This document shows positions 16,863 through 25,312 of a DNA stretch of 64,000 nt, piece after piece. The first letter of the stretch is position 1. Each line of letters begins with the position of its first letter. The notes under the pieces were generated by a model. The model ran no database searches, was not told the origin of the DNA, and saw only the letters and a program-made list of their open reading frames with translations. The position numbers and the translations under genes are program-made. The stretch comes from Paenibacillus_AB sp036577625 (GTDB lineage: Bacteria > Bacillota > Bacilli > Paenibacillales > NBRC-103111). Where the stretch lies: assembly GCF_036577625.1 (NCBI RefSeq), contig NZ_JARBDC010000003.1, positions 62,001 to 126,000 of the forward strand, read 5' to 3'.

Positions 16863-18215
16863 ATGATGACGCGGAGCCGATCGGCAAGACGGGTGCTCGG
16901 TTCATGCATGGCTTTCACTTTATTGGGCGGTTTGATCGCGGGCTGCGTTCCAACGGAAAAGAAAAGCGGCGACCAGCCCGGCGCCGGCCCGAATCCGTCG
17001 GAAGCGGGTCAAAACGTGGAACTGCGCTTTGCCTGGTGGGGCAGTCAAGGCAGGCACGACAGAACGCTGAAGGCGATCGAAAAATTCCAGCAGCTTCATC
17101 CGAACGTCAAAATCAAGCCGGAGTATACGAGCTTCGACGGCTACTGGGAGAAGCTGTCCACCCAGGTCGCCGGCAACAATGCGCCCGACTTGATGCAGAT
17201 GAGCATTCTGTACATGAAAGAGTATTCCGACCGGGGAGTGCTCGCCGATCTTGCTCCTTATTCGAACAAAGAGATTCGAATCGACGATTTGAACAAGGAA
17301 GTGATCGCCAATCAGGGAACGATCAACGGCAAGCTGACCGGGTTGCCGGTTTCGGACAATGCGTCCGTGCTTATCTACAACAAAGAAATGTATCAGCAGG
17401 CCGGCGTAGAGCCGCCGAAGCTGGACATGACCTGGAACGAATATTTCGACAAGGCGCGCGAAATCAAGTCGAAGCTCGGCGGCAAAGTATACGGCGCCTT
17501 CGATATGTCGGCGTCGCTGGAAGCGTTTATGTATTATGCATTTTCCGTAGGGGACACGCTCTATAAAGGCAACAGGCTCGGATATAACGATCAGACGTTC
17601 CGGAATTGGCTGACCATGTGGGACGATGCCCGAAAGGAAGGGATCGTGCCGACCGCCTCGATGACCGCGTCGTTTTTGCCGCTCGGCAACTTCGATCCGA
17701 ACAAGGACGCGCTGATGAGAGGAATCGTCCCGATCATCGGCCCTCAATTTACGGCGACGTTCCCGGCGTACGAAAACGTCATGAAGGACAAAATCGACAT
17801 GGTATCTTTCCCGAAGGACAAGCACAGCGGAAGCGTGCTTCTGCCCGCCATGTTTTTGTCCATGTCGGCCAAATCGAAGCATCCGAAGGAAGCGGCGATG
17901 TTTCTGGACTTTTTCCTCAATTCGAAGGAGGCCGCCGACGTGCTAGAAATCGAGCGAGGGCTTCCGGAGAACAAACAAATAATGGACTATTTGGCTCCGC
18001 GATTTAACGAACGCGACAAAAAGATGGTCAGGATGCTCGAACACGTCACGAACAACAAACCCGGCATGTACGACGGCGGGCCGAAAGGGGCGGGCGAGGT
18101 GTCGAAACTGTTCGAACAGACGGTGCAAAAGCTGCAGTTCGGCAAGGCGTCCGTCGACGATGTCGTCGCCGAATTCCGCAAGGAAGCCGACAAAATTTTC
18201 GAGAAAAACAATTAA
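16863..18215 (+). CDS. Extracellular sugar-binding lipoprotein of the YesMN-controlled importer
   Basis: A 450-aa family 1 SBP. The signal peptide has an Arg-rich n-region (MTRSRSARR) and the lipobox IAGC. The mature part contains LRFAWWGSQGRHDRTLKAIE and, later, LMQMSILYMKEYSDRG, typical of carbohydrate binders such as MalE or UgpB relatives. GAGGGGGG lies 8 nt before ATG 16863. It is the cognate binding protein for the permeases at 11475 and 12420, judging by the shared promoter motif. A Gfo/Idh gene follows after 30 nt. It is not close to the orphan SBP group, lacking the YNKDIFDKFG signature. Confidence 0.92.
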   Translation: MMTRSRSARRVLGSCMAFTLLGGLIAGCVPTEKKSGDQPGAGPNPSEAGQNVELRFAWWGSQGRHDRTLKAIEKFQQLHPNVKIKPEYTSFDGYWEKLSTQVAGNNAPDLMQMSILYMKEYSDRGVLADLAPYSNKEIRIDDLNKEVIANQGTINGKLTGLPVSDNASVLIYNKEMYQQAGVEPPKLDMTWNEYFDKAREIKSKLGGKVYGAFDMSASLEAFMYYAFSVGDTLYKGNRLGYNDQTFRNWLTMWDDARKEGIVPTASMTASFLPLGNFDPNKDALMRGIVPIIGPQFTATFPAYENVMKDKIDMVSFPKDKHSGSVLLPAMFLSMSAKSKHPKEAAMFLDFFLNSKEAADVLEIERGLPENKQIMDYLAPRFNERDKKMVRMLEHVTNNKPGMYDGGPKGAGEVSKLFEQTVQKLQFGKASVDDVVAEFRKEADKIFEKNN

Positions 18216-18245
18216 AGCGCAAGCGGCGAAGGAGGAGCGTCCGGC

Positions 18246-19259
18246 ATGAGCGAACGCCAATTTTCCGTAATCGGCTGCCAGCATGCACATATCGGAATTT
18301 TTATAAGCGAAATGCTGGAGATGGGCTACAGCTGCGCCGGGATATACGAAGAGGAGCAAAACGGGCTTTCCCGCGCCTTGTCCGCCAAATACGGAATACC
18401 TTTGACGCGCGACAAGGAAGCGTTGCTCGGCGACTCCGTCGTCGTAGTCGGCTGCGCGGCGGTTAACGACGAAAAAATCGACGTCATCGAATTGTGCGAA
18501 AGTCGGGGCAAGCATGTGATGGTGGACAAGCCCGCCGCGGTGAACGCGGACGGACTGCGGCGCCTACAGGCGGTTGTCCGGAGAAACGGCATCCAAATCG
18601 GCATGCTGCTGACCGAGCGGTTTCATCCGGCCATCTATACGTTAAAGAAACAGATCGAGCGGGGCGCGCTCGGCGAGATCGTGACCGTCGGGATGCGCAA
18701 GCCTCATCGCCTCGATGCGGCCTCCCGCCCGGCATGGTTTTTTTCCAAACGGCAGTCCGGCGGCATTCTGATCGACCTGCTTGTCCACGATTTCGACCTT
18801 TTGCGCTGGTTGACCGGCAAAGAGATCGAATCGGTCGGCGGATACGTCGGAAAAACGATTATGCCCGAGCAGCCGACCTTTTATAATTCGGCCAGCGTGC
18901 AGGTGTCGATGGAGGATTGCATCGTTGCCCAGCTTTACGCCGATTGGCATTCGCCGGTCGGGAGCTGGACCTGGGGCGACGGACGCATATTCGTCACCGG
19001 GACGGAAAGCTTCGTAGAGCTCAGACTGCACGGCGACCCGTTGGTCGGACGGGATCCGGTCGTCATACGGTCGACGGACGGCGAGTCCGTCGATATGCTG
19101 CCCGCGCTGAAGCCGCCCTGCACGATTACGGAAGATTTCATGAGACGGATCGGCGGAGAGGACGGCATCGTCACGCACGAAGATATCGTCAAGGCGACGG
19201 AGGCGACGATCCGGGCCGACAGTCAGGTGACGTACTTGAACCGATATGAAACCGAATGA
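18246..19259 (+). CDS. Gfo/Idh/MocA family oxidoreductase
   Basis: A 337-aa predicted NAD(P)-dependent oxidoreductase. The Rossmann strand is FSVIGCQHAHIGIFISEM (residues 6-23), the lysine motif is VDKPAAVNADGL near residue 97 (DKP rather than EKP), and the second motif GGILIDLLVHDFDLLRWL near residue 175 keeps Asp and His. AAGGAGGAG lies 8 nt before the ATG. It is cotranscribed with the SBP at 16863, so it probably oxidises the imported sugar or a derivative. A terminator follows. Confidence 0.9.
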   Translation: MSERQFSVIGCQHAHIGIFISEMLEMGYSCAGIYEEEQNGLSRALSAKYGIPLTRDKEALLGDSVVVVGCAAVNDEKIDVIELCESRGKHVMVDKPAAVNADGLRRLQAVVRRNGIQIGMLLTERFHPAIYTLKKQIERGALGEIVTVGMRKPHRLDAASRPAWFFSKRQSGGILIDLLVHDFDLLRWLTGKEIESVGGYVGKTIMPEQPTFYNSASVQVSMEDCIVAQLYADWHSPVGSWTWGDGRIFVTGTESFVELRLHGDPLVGRDPVVIRSTDGESVDMLPALKPPCTITEDFMRRIGGEDGIVTHEDIVKATEATIRADSQVTYLNRYETE

Positions 19260-19266
19260 ACGATCG

Positions 19267-19299
19267 AAAAGCTGCGAATATCGCGGCTTTTTGTTTTTT
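19267..19299 (+). terminator. Rho-independent terminator
   Basis: Stem AAAAGC.GCG (19267-19275) with CGC.GCTTTT, containing one T-G pair, a short loop and a T-rich tail, 7 nt after the stop. Confidence 0.8.
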
Positions 19300-19563
19300 C
19301 GGGAACCGGTTCTCAGAGCCCGAAATCATCAAACCGAACGGGAAAAATAGATAAAGTGCACGAAAGTACAAATTGTTCACTCCAATCAAACGCCGAAACT
19401 GTCGTAACCTTCATCCATATGACGCGATGTGCAGTTTCTTTTGCGGGGCGTCTGCCCGTATGATGGTAACGTTTGGGGCGGGCGTCGTCATGCGAACGGG
19501 TTCGACCCGTTCGATTGCGCGCAGCATGCCGGTATTCAGAAGAACGGAGGGGGAGCTGTCGAA
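19300..19563 (+). other. Intergenic leader of orphan SBP 3
   Basis: No gene is supported here. I found no well-spaced sigma-A promoter. The only clear signal is the strong ribosome site GGAGGGGGAG at 19546-19555, which fixes the GTG start at 19564. Confidence 0.5.
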
Positions 19564-20910
19564 GTGAGGAAGTTGTACGTACAACTTGTAAAGAAAGCGA
19601 GGTCTGCTGTTTTGGTTACAAACAAAGGGTCGATGTTGTTCATGCTGTTGATGGCGGCAGGGAGCCTATTAGCCGGGTGCGGCGGGGGAAAAGAAAGCAA
19701 ACCGGGTCAAGCCGCGGAGCCTGTCACGATTACTTTCTACTTACCGTACGCGGGGGATACGGAAACGTTCATGGAGCAGTACGGCAACGCGATCGTCAAA
19801 AAGTTTCCGCATGTTACATTAAAAACGGTCCAACCCCCGGATACTAACGTGGCGGGTCATCTGGCCAACGTGCTTTCTTCGCAGGAGCCGATTGATATTT
19901 TCCTGAACGGCGATACGAATCATTACCGGTACATTACGCCGTTTCATTTCCAGAACGACCTGACGGACATGATCAAGAGCAGGGGCTACGATTTGACCCG
20001 TCTCGAGACAAGCACGGCAGAGGCAGTGAAAGCCCTTTCTCCGAACGGCGAAATGTATGCGCTGCCTCTCCGGATGAATGTCATGTCCCTTTTGTACAAT
20101 AAAGACATTTTCGATAAATTCGCGGTTCCGTATCCAACGGACGGAATGACATGGGACGAAGCGTACGAGCTTGCGAAGCGAGTCACCCGTAAAGAGGGGG
20201 AAACGCAGTACAGGGGCTTTATTACCCAATCTTACAGCATCGCTTGGCAAAACCAAATGTCCCTGGGATTTGCCGACCCCAAAACGGATAAACCGTTATT
20301 TTATTCCGACGTGCGTTGGGCGCAGTTGGTCCGGAACATCAACCGTTTCTACGAGATTCCGGGCAACGCCTTGGCGGAAGGCAGCTTTAGCGGCATCAAC
20401 AATTTATTCTATAAAACCAAAGTAGCGGCCATGTATGCCGCCTCGATTCCCGGAACGCCGCAAGATGTGAATTGGGATTTGGTCAGTTTGCCGGAATTTG
20501 GCCATCTTCGAGGTGTCGGTTCGCAGGCCTCGCTCACCATGGCTTATATCGTAAGCACGAGCAAGCATAAGGAGCAGGCGTTCGACATCATCGCCTACAT
20601 GACCAGCGATGAGTATCAAACCGAAATGGCCAAAAAGGCACTGGGGCTTCCGGTAGTCAAGACACAATCGGTCAAAGACGCTTTCGGTCAAGACAACCCG
20701 AATCTTGTTGGGAAAAACCTGAAAGCGCTGACCCGAAACAAACCGGCCGCGCCGTTCCAGCAATCGCCTTATCAAGCGATTACGAACAATCAGCTTGAAA
20801 AGCTGTGGTACCAGCTCGGCAAAGGCCAGCTCGACATCAATACGGCCTTGCGCACGGCGGATGAAAATGCCGTGAAGGAGATCGAGAAATTGAAAGCATC
20901 CGGTCAATAG
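19564..20910 (+). CDS. Extracellular solute-binding lipoprotein (orphan SBP 3)
   Basis: Family 1 SBP of about 448 aa. The signal peptide with lipobox LLAGC is preceded by a long n-region (VRKLYVQLVKKARS). The paralogue signature YNKDIFDKFAVPYP followed by DGMTWDEAYELAKR is present, with KVAAMYA and a C-terminal INTALRTADENAVKEIEK helix. GTG 19564 is chosen for the ribosome site 8 nt upstream; the frame is open back to 19429 but that extension would bury the signal peptide. It stands alone between two terminators, with no permease. The nearest regulators are the two-component genes at 21098 and 21823. Confidence 0.9.
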   Translation: MRKLYVQLVKKARSAVLVTNKGSMLFMLLMAAGSLLAGCGGGKESKPGQAAEPVTITFYLPYAGDTETFMEQYGNAIVKKFPHVTLKTVQPPDTNVAGHLANVLSSQEPIDIFLNGDTNHYRYITPFHFQNDLTDMIKSRGYDLTRLETSTAEAVKALSPNGEMYALPLRMNVMSLLYNKDIFDKFAVPYPTDGMTWDEAYELAKRVTRKEGETQYRGFITQSYSIAWQNQMSLGFADPKTDKPLFYSDVRWAQLVRNINRFYEIPGNALAEGSFSGINNLFYKTKVAAMYAASIPGTPQDVNWDLVSLPEFGHLRGVGSQASLTMAYIVSTSKHKEQAFDIIAYMTSDEYQTEMAKKALGLPVVKTQSVKDAFGQDNPNLVGKNLKALTRNKPAAPFQQSPYQAITNNQLEKLWYQLGKGQLDINTALRTADENAVKEIEKLKASGQ

Positions 20911-20947
20911 TCACCGTTACCGGAGGGACAAGCACTTATTTCGTCTC

Positions 20948-20974
20948 GAAACCGCGAATGATCGCGGTTTTTTT
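20948..20974 (+). terminator. Rho-independent terminator
   Basis: Stem AAACCGCGA (20948-20956) with TCGCGGTTT (20961-20969), loop ATGA, then a T run. Confidence 0.92.
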
Positions 20975-21097
20975 TGTGCCGATATGCACACATGAAATAG
21001 CAGCGAATGGGAAAACCGGACGATTTTTGATATAGTTTATAAGCGTGTACGTACGAGTATGCAGGATGTCGATTATCGGTGAGGCGGAGGGTTTGCC

Positions 21098-21790
21098 ATG
21101 TTGGGGGGAACGATTCTCCTGGTTGACGACGAGAAGGAAATTACGCAGTTGCTCGAAATTTATTTGAAAAACGAAGGATTTACGCTGCTGACGGCCAACG
21201 ACGGCCTGGAGGCGTTGGAGCTGCTGAAAACGCATCAGGTCGATTTGATCATTCTCGATGTGATGATGCCGCGCATGGACGGCATTCAGGCTTGCATGAA
21301 AATACGCGAGGACAAGCAGATGCCGATCATCATGCTGTCGGCCAAAGGTCAGGAAATCGACAAAATTACCGGCTTAAGCATCGGCGCCGACGATTATGTC
21401 GTCAAACCGTTCAGCCCGCTGGAAATGCTGGCCCGGGTCAAATCGCAGCTGCGCCGCTATCGCCAGCTCAACGGCTTGCCCGGGAAGAACGACAACGAAA
21501 TCGTGATCGACGAGCTCGTCATCAACACGGCGACGCATAAAGTGATCGTGGATCAGGTCGAGGCGCGATTGACCCCGCGCGAATTCGCCATTCTGCACGT
21601 ATTGGCCCGCAACCGGGGAATCGTGCTGAGCATGGAGCAAATATACGAGGCGGTATGGAACGAGCCGTTCTACGAGTCCAACAATACGGTCATGGTCCAC
21701 ATTCGCAAAATCCGCGAAAAAATCGAGAAAGATCCGAGCGCGCCCCTGTATATCAAAACCGTATGGGGAATCGGCTATACGATCGAATAA
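21098..21790 (+). CDS. OmpR/VanR-type response regulator
   Basis: A 230-aa two-domain regulator. The receiver domain has the acidic pair in LLVDDEKE and the phospho-acceptor Asp in LIILDVMMPRMDG near residue 54, with the conserved Lys in DYVVKPFSP. The C-terminal winged helix (about 130-230) contains LTPREFAILHVLARN and VHIRKIREKIE. GGCGGAGGG precedes the ATG by about 6 nt. The kinase gene follows after 32 nt. The 11-bp-spaced TTTAAG direct repeat at 23069-23085, upstream of the FAD oxidoreductase, is a candidate target. Confidence 0.95.
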   Translation: MLGGTILLVDDEKEITQLLEIYLKNEGFTLLTANDGLEALELLKTHQVDLIILDVMMPRMDGIQACMKIREDKQMPIIMLSAKGQEIDKITGLSIGADDYVVKPFSPLEMLARVKSQLRRYRQLNGLPGKNDNEIVIDELVINTATHKVIVDQVEARLTPREFAILHVLARNRGIVLSMEQIYEAVWNEPFYESNNTVMVHIRKIREKIEKDPSAPLYIKTVWGIGYTIE

Positions 21791-21822
21791 TCGCGCGGAT
21801 AAGCGGGATCGGGAGGACGCAC

Positions 21823-22908
21823 ATGAAACACAGCTTTATCTATACGATGCGCTGGAAGTTTATCCTCGCCTTCATCCTCAGCATCGCGTCCGCGGCCGCA
21901 ACCGTGCTGATCGCTTACCGGGTGCTGCTTGTATTGGTGCATGTGGAGCCGTTCACCGTACCCATCAGCTGGGTCGTGAACCGGATCGGATCGACGCCGG
22001 TTATGGTCGTAGCCGGAGGCCTTTTGTTTCTCGTCTATTTTTTCATATTCAGCAGCAAAATTCTCGGTTATTTGGAGGAAATTACGCGCGGTCTCCAGGA
22101 AATCGCGAAAGGCAATTTGAACTATACGATCGTGACGAAATCGGCGGACGAGCTGGGAACCGTGGCCGAGCATTTCAACCGGATGACGGAAAAACTGCGC
22201 AAATCGATCGAGGAAGAACGGAATGCGGAGCGGACGAAAAACGAGCTGATCACCGGGGTTTCCCACGATTTGCGCACGCCGCTTACGTCGGTTCTCGGCT
22301 ATTTGGAGCTGATTGAGTCCGATCGATACAGCGACGAGGTGGAGCTGCGCTATTACACCCATATCGCCTACGAGAAGACGAAAAACTTGAAGAAGCTGAT
22401 CGACCGACTGTTCGAATATACGTCGCTTAGCGGAGAAGGCATCGAGCTGCAGCTCAAGAAAGTGAACATTTACGGCTTCCTGAAGCAATTGGCCGAGGAA
22501 TTCATTCCGCAGCTGTCGAAGGCGGGCATGTCGTGCCGGATGGCGGCGGAAGATGACGGCATGTTCATTCGGGCCGACGGCCATCAGCTCATGCGCGCTT
22601 ACGAAAACTTGATCTCAAACGCGATCCGCTACGGCGGCAAGGGCAAATATGTCGATATCCGCATCGGCAAGGACGACAACGCCGTCGTGGTGGAGGTCGT
22701 CAATTACGGCGAACCGATTGCAGCCAGAGATTTGCCATTCATCTTCGAACGTTTTTATCGCGCCGATCGTTCCCGGACGTCGCAAAACGGCGGAACGGGG
22801 CTTGGACTAGCCATCGCCAAAAGCATCGTCGAGCTGCACGGCGGTCAAATTAGCGCCCGAAGCGACCGCAAGGAAACGGTGTTCGAAACGAGGTTCCCGC
22901 TTATTTGA
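21823..22908 (+). CDS. VanS-type sensor histidine kinase
   Basis: Membrane sensor kinase of about 361 aa. Two transmembrane segments (about 10-34 and 62-85) flank a short extracytoplasmic loop. HAMP follows, then the HisKA motif GVSHDLRTPLTSVLGYLELI near residue 143 and ATPase boxes (NLISNAIRYGG, IFERFYRADRSR, NGGTGLGLAIAKS). ATG 21823 is chosen for GGGAGG 7 nt upstream. The short sensor loop suggests a signal within or at the membrane, or a partner protein, rather than direct sugar binding. It forms a pair with the regulator at 21098. Confidence 0.94.
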   Translation: MKHSFIYTMRWKFILAFILSIASAAATVLIAYRVLLVLVHVEPFTVPISWVVNRIGSTPVMVVAGGLLFLVYFFIFSSKILGYLEEITRGLQEIAKGNLNYTIVTKSADELGTVAEHFNRMTEKLRKSIEEERNAERTKNELITGVSHDLRTPLTSVLGYLELIESDRYSDEVELRYYTHIAYEKTKNLKKLIDRLFEYTSLSGEGIELQLKKVNIYGFLKQLAEEFIPQLSKAGMSCRMAAEDDGMFIRADGHQLMRAYENLISNAIRYGGKGKYVDIRIGKDDNAVVVEVVNYGEPIAARDLPFIFERFYRADRSRTSQNGGTGLGLAIAKSIVELHGGQISARSDRKETVFETRFPLI

Positions 22909-23215
22909 GAGGCGAAACGGACTGTCGGCGACGAATGCGATACAGAACTTCCGGAACAAGATAATAATCGCAAAAGGGACTTCATCATCTTTCGGTCGGC
23001 CAGCGTGTTCGGGTCGGCCTCTTTGTTTTGGTCGGCGTTCAGAGCTTGTCGCCCAACTCTTAATTTTTTTTAAGGATCCTTTAAGCGGCCCATAAGCGAG
23101 CGAAAATGAGGCATTAACTTTTACGCCCTATAATGGGTACGTGCATTAGGATTTGCGGCCCGGCTGCAGGCGAAGGCCGTGTTCCGAAGCATAATCATCA
23201 TGACGAGGTGTTCCG
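22909..23215 (+). promoter_or_regulatory. Control region of the FAD oxidoreductase gene
   Basis: No gene is present. TTTAAG at 23069-23074 is repeated at 23080-23085, an 11-bp period typical of OmpR-family binding sites, and the two overlap the 10-bp palindrome AAGGATCCTT (23072-23081). A perfect TATAAT lies at 23129-23134, with ATGAGG at the -35 position, so the promoter probably needs an activator. GAGGTG precedes the start at 23216. The proposed activator is the neighbouring response regulator; this is inference. Confidence 0.5.
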
Positions 23216-25180
23216 ATGTCGAAAAAATGGCTATTTGCAATGATCATCCTGGTGGTCGCCCTGCTGGGAATCGGGGCCGGCTTGTACAGCTGGCAATTGG
23301 GAGAACGGCGTTCCAGCGGTGCATTACCGACCCAATCTGCGCATTCGGCGAACGCCGTCAAGAAGGTGCCGCAGGAAGTCGTATCCGTCGAAGCGCCGAA
23401 AGACAGCTACGATCTGGTCGTAGTCGGAACCGATCCGGAAGGAATCGCGGCGGCGGTTTCGGCGGCTCGCAACGGACTGCGTACGCTTCTTGTGGACGGC
23501 CGGGGACGCGATGTGTTAGGCGGACTCATGACTGTCGGCTGGCTGAACAGCATCGATATGAACTGGGACCGGACGTCGACTCCGTTGCCGGGGCAGGAGC
23601 GGGACTATTTGAACAAAGGCATTTTTACGGAATGGTACAAGAAGACGGAAGGCCATTCTTTCGACGTCGTTACGGCGGCGGACGCTTTCTACAATCTCGT
23701 TCGGGCGGAAAGCGGCATCGACCTGTACATGAAGGCCGCCGCCGTCGAGCCGATCGTCAAGCAGGACAACCGGTCGAATACGGTCGAGGGCGTCGTCGTA
23801 ACGATGGCCGACGGCTCCAAGCAGCGCGTGCAGTCCAAGGCGGTGATCGACGCCACGCAGGATGCGGACATAGCCGCCGCCGCAGGGGCTTCGTTTACGA
23901 TCGGGCGCGAAGATTTGGGCGACAAAAACTCGCGGATGGCCGTAACCGCCGTGTTTCGCTTGAAGCATATCGACGACAAAGCATGGAAACGGATCGCCAA
24001 ACGGCTGAACGAGGACGGCGACAGCAATACCGGCGTCGATAAAATGTCCGCCTGGGGCTACGGCAACGAAATGAAAGATTACGAGCCGCTCAACAAGGAA
24101 CGGACCAAAATGCGCGGTCTCAATATAGGCCGCCAGCTGGACGATACGATTTTGATCAATGCGCTGCAAATTTTCGGAGTCGACGGGTTGAGCGAGGCAT
24201 CGCGGCGGGAGGGGCTGGAAATCGACAAGCGGGAAATTCCGCACGTCGTCGATTATTTGAAGCAGTTCGAGGAGTTTAAAAACGCCGAGCTGGACGCGAT
24301 CGCTCCCGAGCTGTACGTGCGCGAGACGAGGCATTTGATCGGCTTGTACCGGCTCAGCGTCATCGATTTGCTGGAAAATGCGGACCAATGGGACCGGATC
24401 GCGTTCGGCTCCTATCCCGAGGATATTCAGCGGACGTCGCCGTCCGACAATGGTGCGGTTGTCGTCCATCCGCTCAAGTATGCGGTGCCTTTCCGCAGCA
24501 TCGTTCCTCTGCATGTGGACGGCCTGCTTGTCGTGGGACGCTCGGCGAGCTACGATACGCTGGCGCACGGCAGCGCGCGCGTCATTCCGCTCGGCATGGC
24601 CGAGGGGCAAGCGGCCGGGGCCGCGGTCAAGCTGGCTGTCGAACGGAACATGTCTTTCGCCGACTTGTCGCAATCGAAGCCGCTGATCGCCGAGCTGCAG
24701 AAGCGTCTGGTCGATCAAGGCATGGAGCTCGCGCCGTATACGCCGGAGCCGCAGCCGTACATGAAGCATCCGGCGTATGAGGGGCTGAAGATGGCCGTTT
24801 ATACGGGAATCGCCGTCGGCTCGTACGGCAACGAGGCGTTCAAGCTGGACAACCCGTCCAATGCGCAGCGGATGGTCAATCAAGTGAATCAGATCAGGCG
24901 GACGTATAAGACGGCTTTTCAAGGAGACCCTTCCGCCGCATTGAAACAGATCGCCGAGCCGGCCAAGCAGCCGCTTTCCTTGCAGCAGGCAAGCTTGACC
25001 ATCGCGAAGGGACTCGGCCTGGACGCCGCCGCCGAAACCGCCCGAGCCGAGCTGGAGAGCAGAGGACTGCTGACCAAGGAAACGGTCGCCATGATCCGGG
25101 ACGAGCGGAAGCTCACCGACGGCGAGGCTTACATGATGCTCAAGGATGCGATCGAGAAGGCGGCGGGAGCGAAGTTTTAA
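23216..25180 (+). CDS. Membrane-anchored FAD-dependent oxidoreductase with S-layer-homology-like C-terminus
   Basis: A 654-aa protein. An N-terminal signal anchor (MSKKW, then a hydrophobic stretch about 6-27) places the remainder outside the membrane. A dinucleotide-binding fold begins near residue 66 (DLVVVGTDPEGIAAAVSAAR), followed by GGLMTVGWLNSIDMNWD and TQDADIAAAAG, as in the FAD_oxidored family. The C-terminal about 140 residues contain AYEGLKMAVYTGIAVGSYGN and a later LTDGEAYMMLKDAIEKA, which resemble degenerate S-layer homology repeats. There is no twin-arginine motif, which is unusual for a flavoprotein exported folded. An orphan SBP follows after 132 nt. The substrate is unknown; a glycan or sugar is plausible. 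Confidence 0.8.
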   Translation: MSKKWLFAMIILVVALLGIGAGLYSWQLGERRSSGALPTQSAHSANAVKKVPQEVVSVEAPKDSYDLVVVGTDPEGIAAAVSAARNGLRTLLVDGRGRDVLGGLMTVGWLNSIDMNWDRTSTPLPGQERDYLNKGIFTEWYKKTEGHSFDVVTAADAFYNLVRAESGIDLYMKAAAVEPIVKQDNRSNTVEGVVVTMADGSKQRVQSKAVIDATQDADIAAAAGASFTIGREDLGDKNSRMAVTAVFRLKHIDDKAWKRIAKRLNEDGDSNTGVDKMSAWGYGNEMKDYEPLNKERTKMRGLNIGRQLDDTILINALQIFGVDGLSEASRREGLEIDKREIPHVVDYLKQFEEFKNAELDAIAPELYVRETRHLIGLYRLSVIDLLENADQWDRIAFGSYPEDIQRTSPSDNGAVVVHPLKYAVPFRSIVPLHVDGLLVVGRSASYDTLAHGSARVIPLGMAEGQAAGAAVKLAVERNMSFADLSQSKPLIAELQKRLVDQGMELAPYTPEPQPYMKHPAYEGLKMAVYTGIAVGSYGNEAFKLDNPSNAQRMVNQVNQIRRTYKTAFQGDPSAALKQIAEPAKQPLSLQQASLTIAKGLGLDAAAETARAELESRGLLTKETVAMIRDERKLTDGEAYMMLKDAIEKAAGAKF

Positions 25181-25312
25181 CGGTTCTGAAACATTATTTC
25201 CTGAAATGGTAAAAGTTTGATTTCTACATATGATCTTGGTAAGCTGAATCTGTAAGTCTATGAATGGTTGAACGAATAGACTAAGAACGCGGAACGAAAG
25301 GTGGAGAACCCG

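Noticed and set aside
22980..23035. GGCC repeats considered as a terminator after the VanS-like kinase
   Set aside because: Only a 4-bp stem can form, too weak to support.
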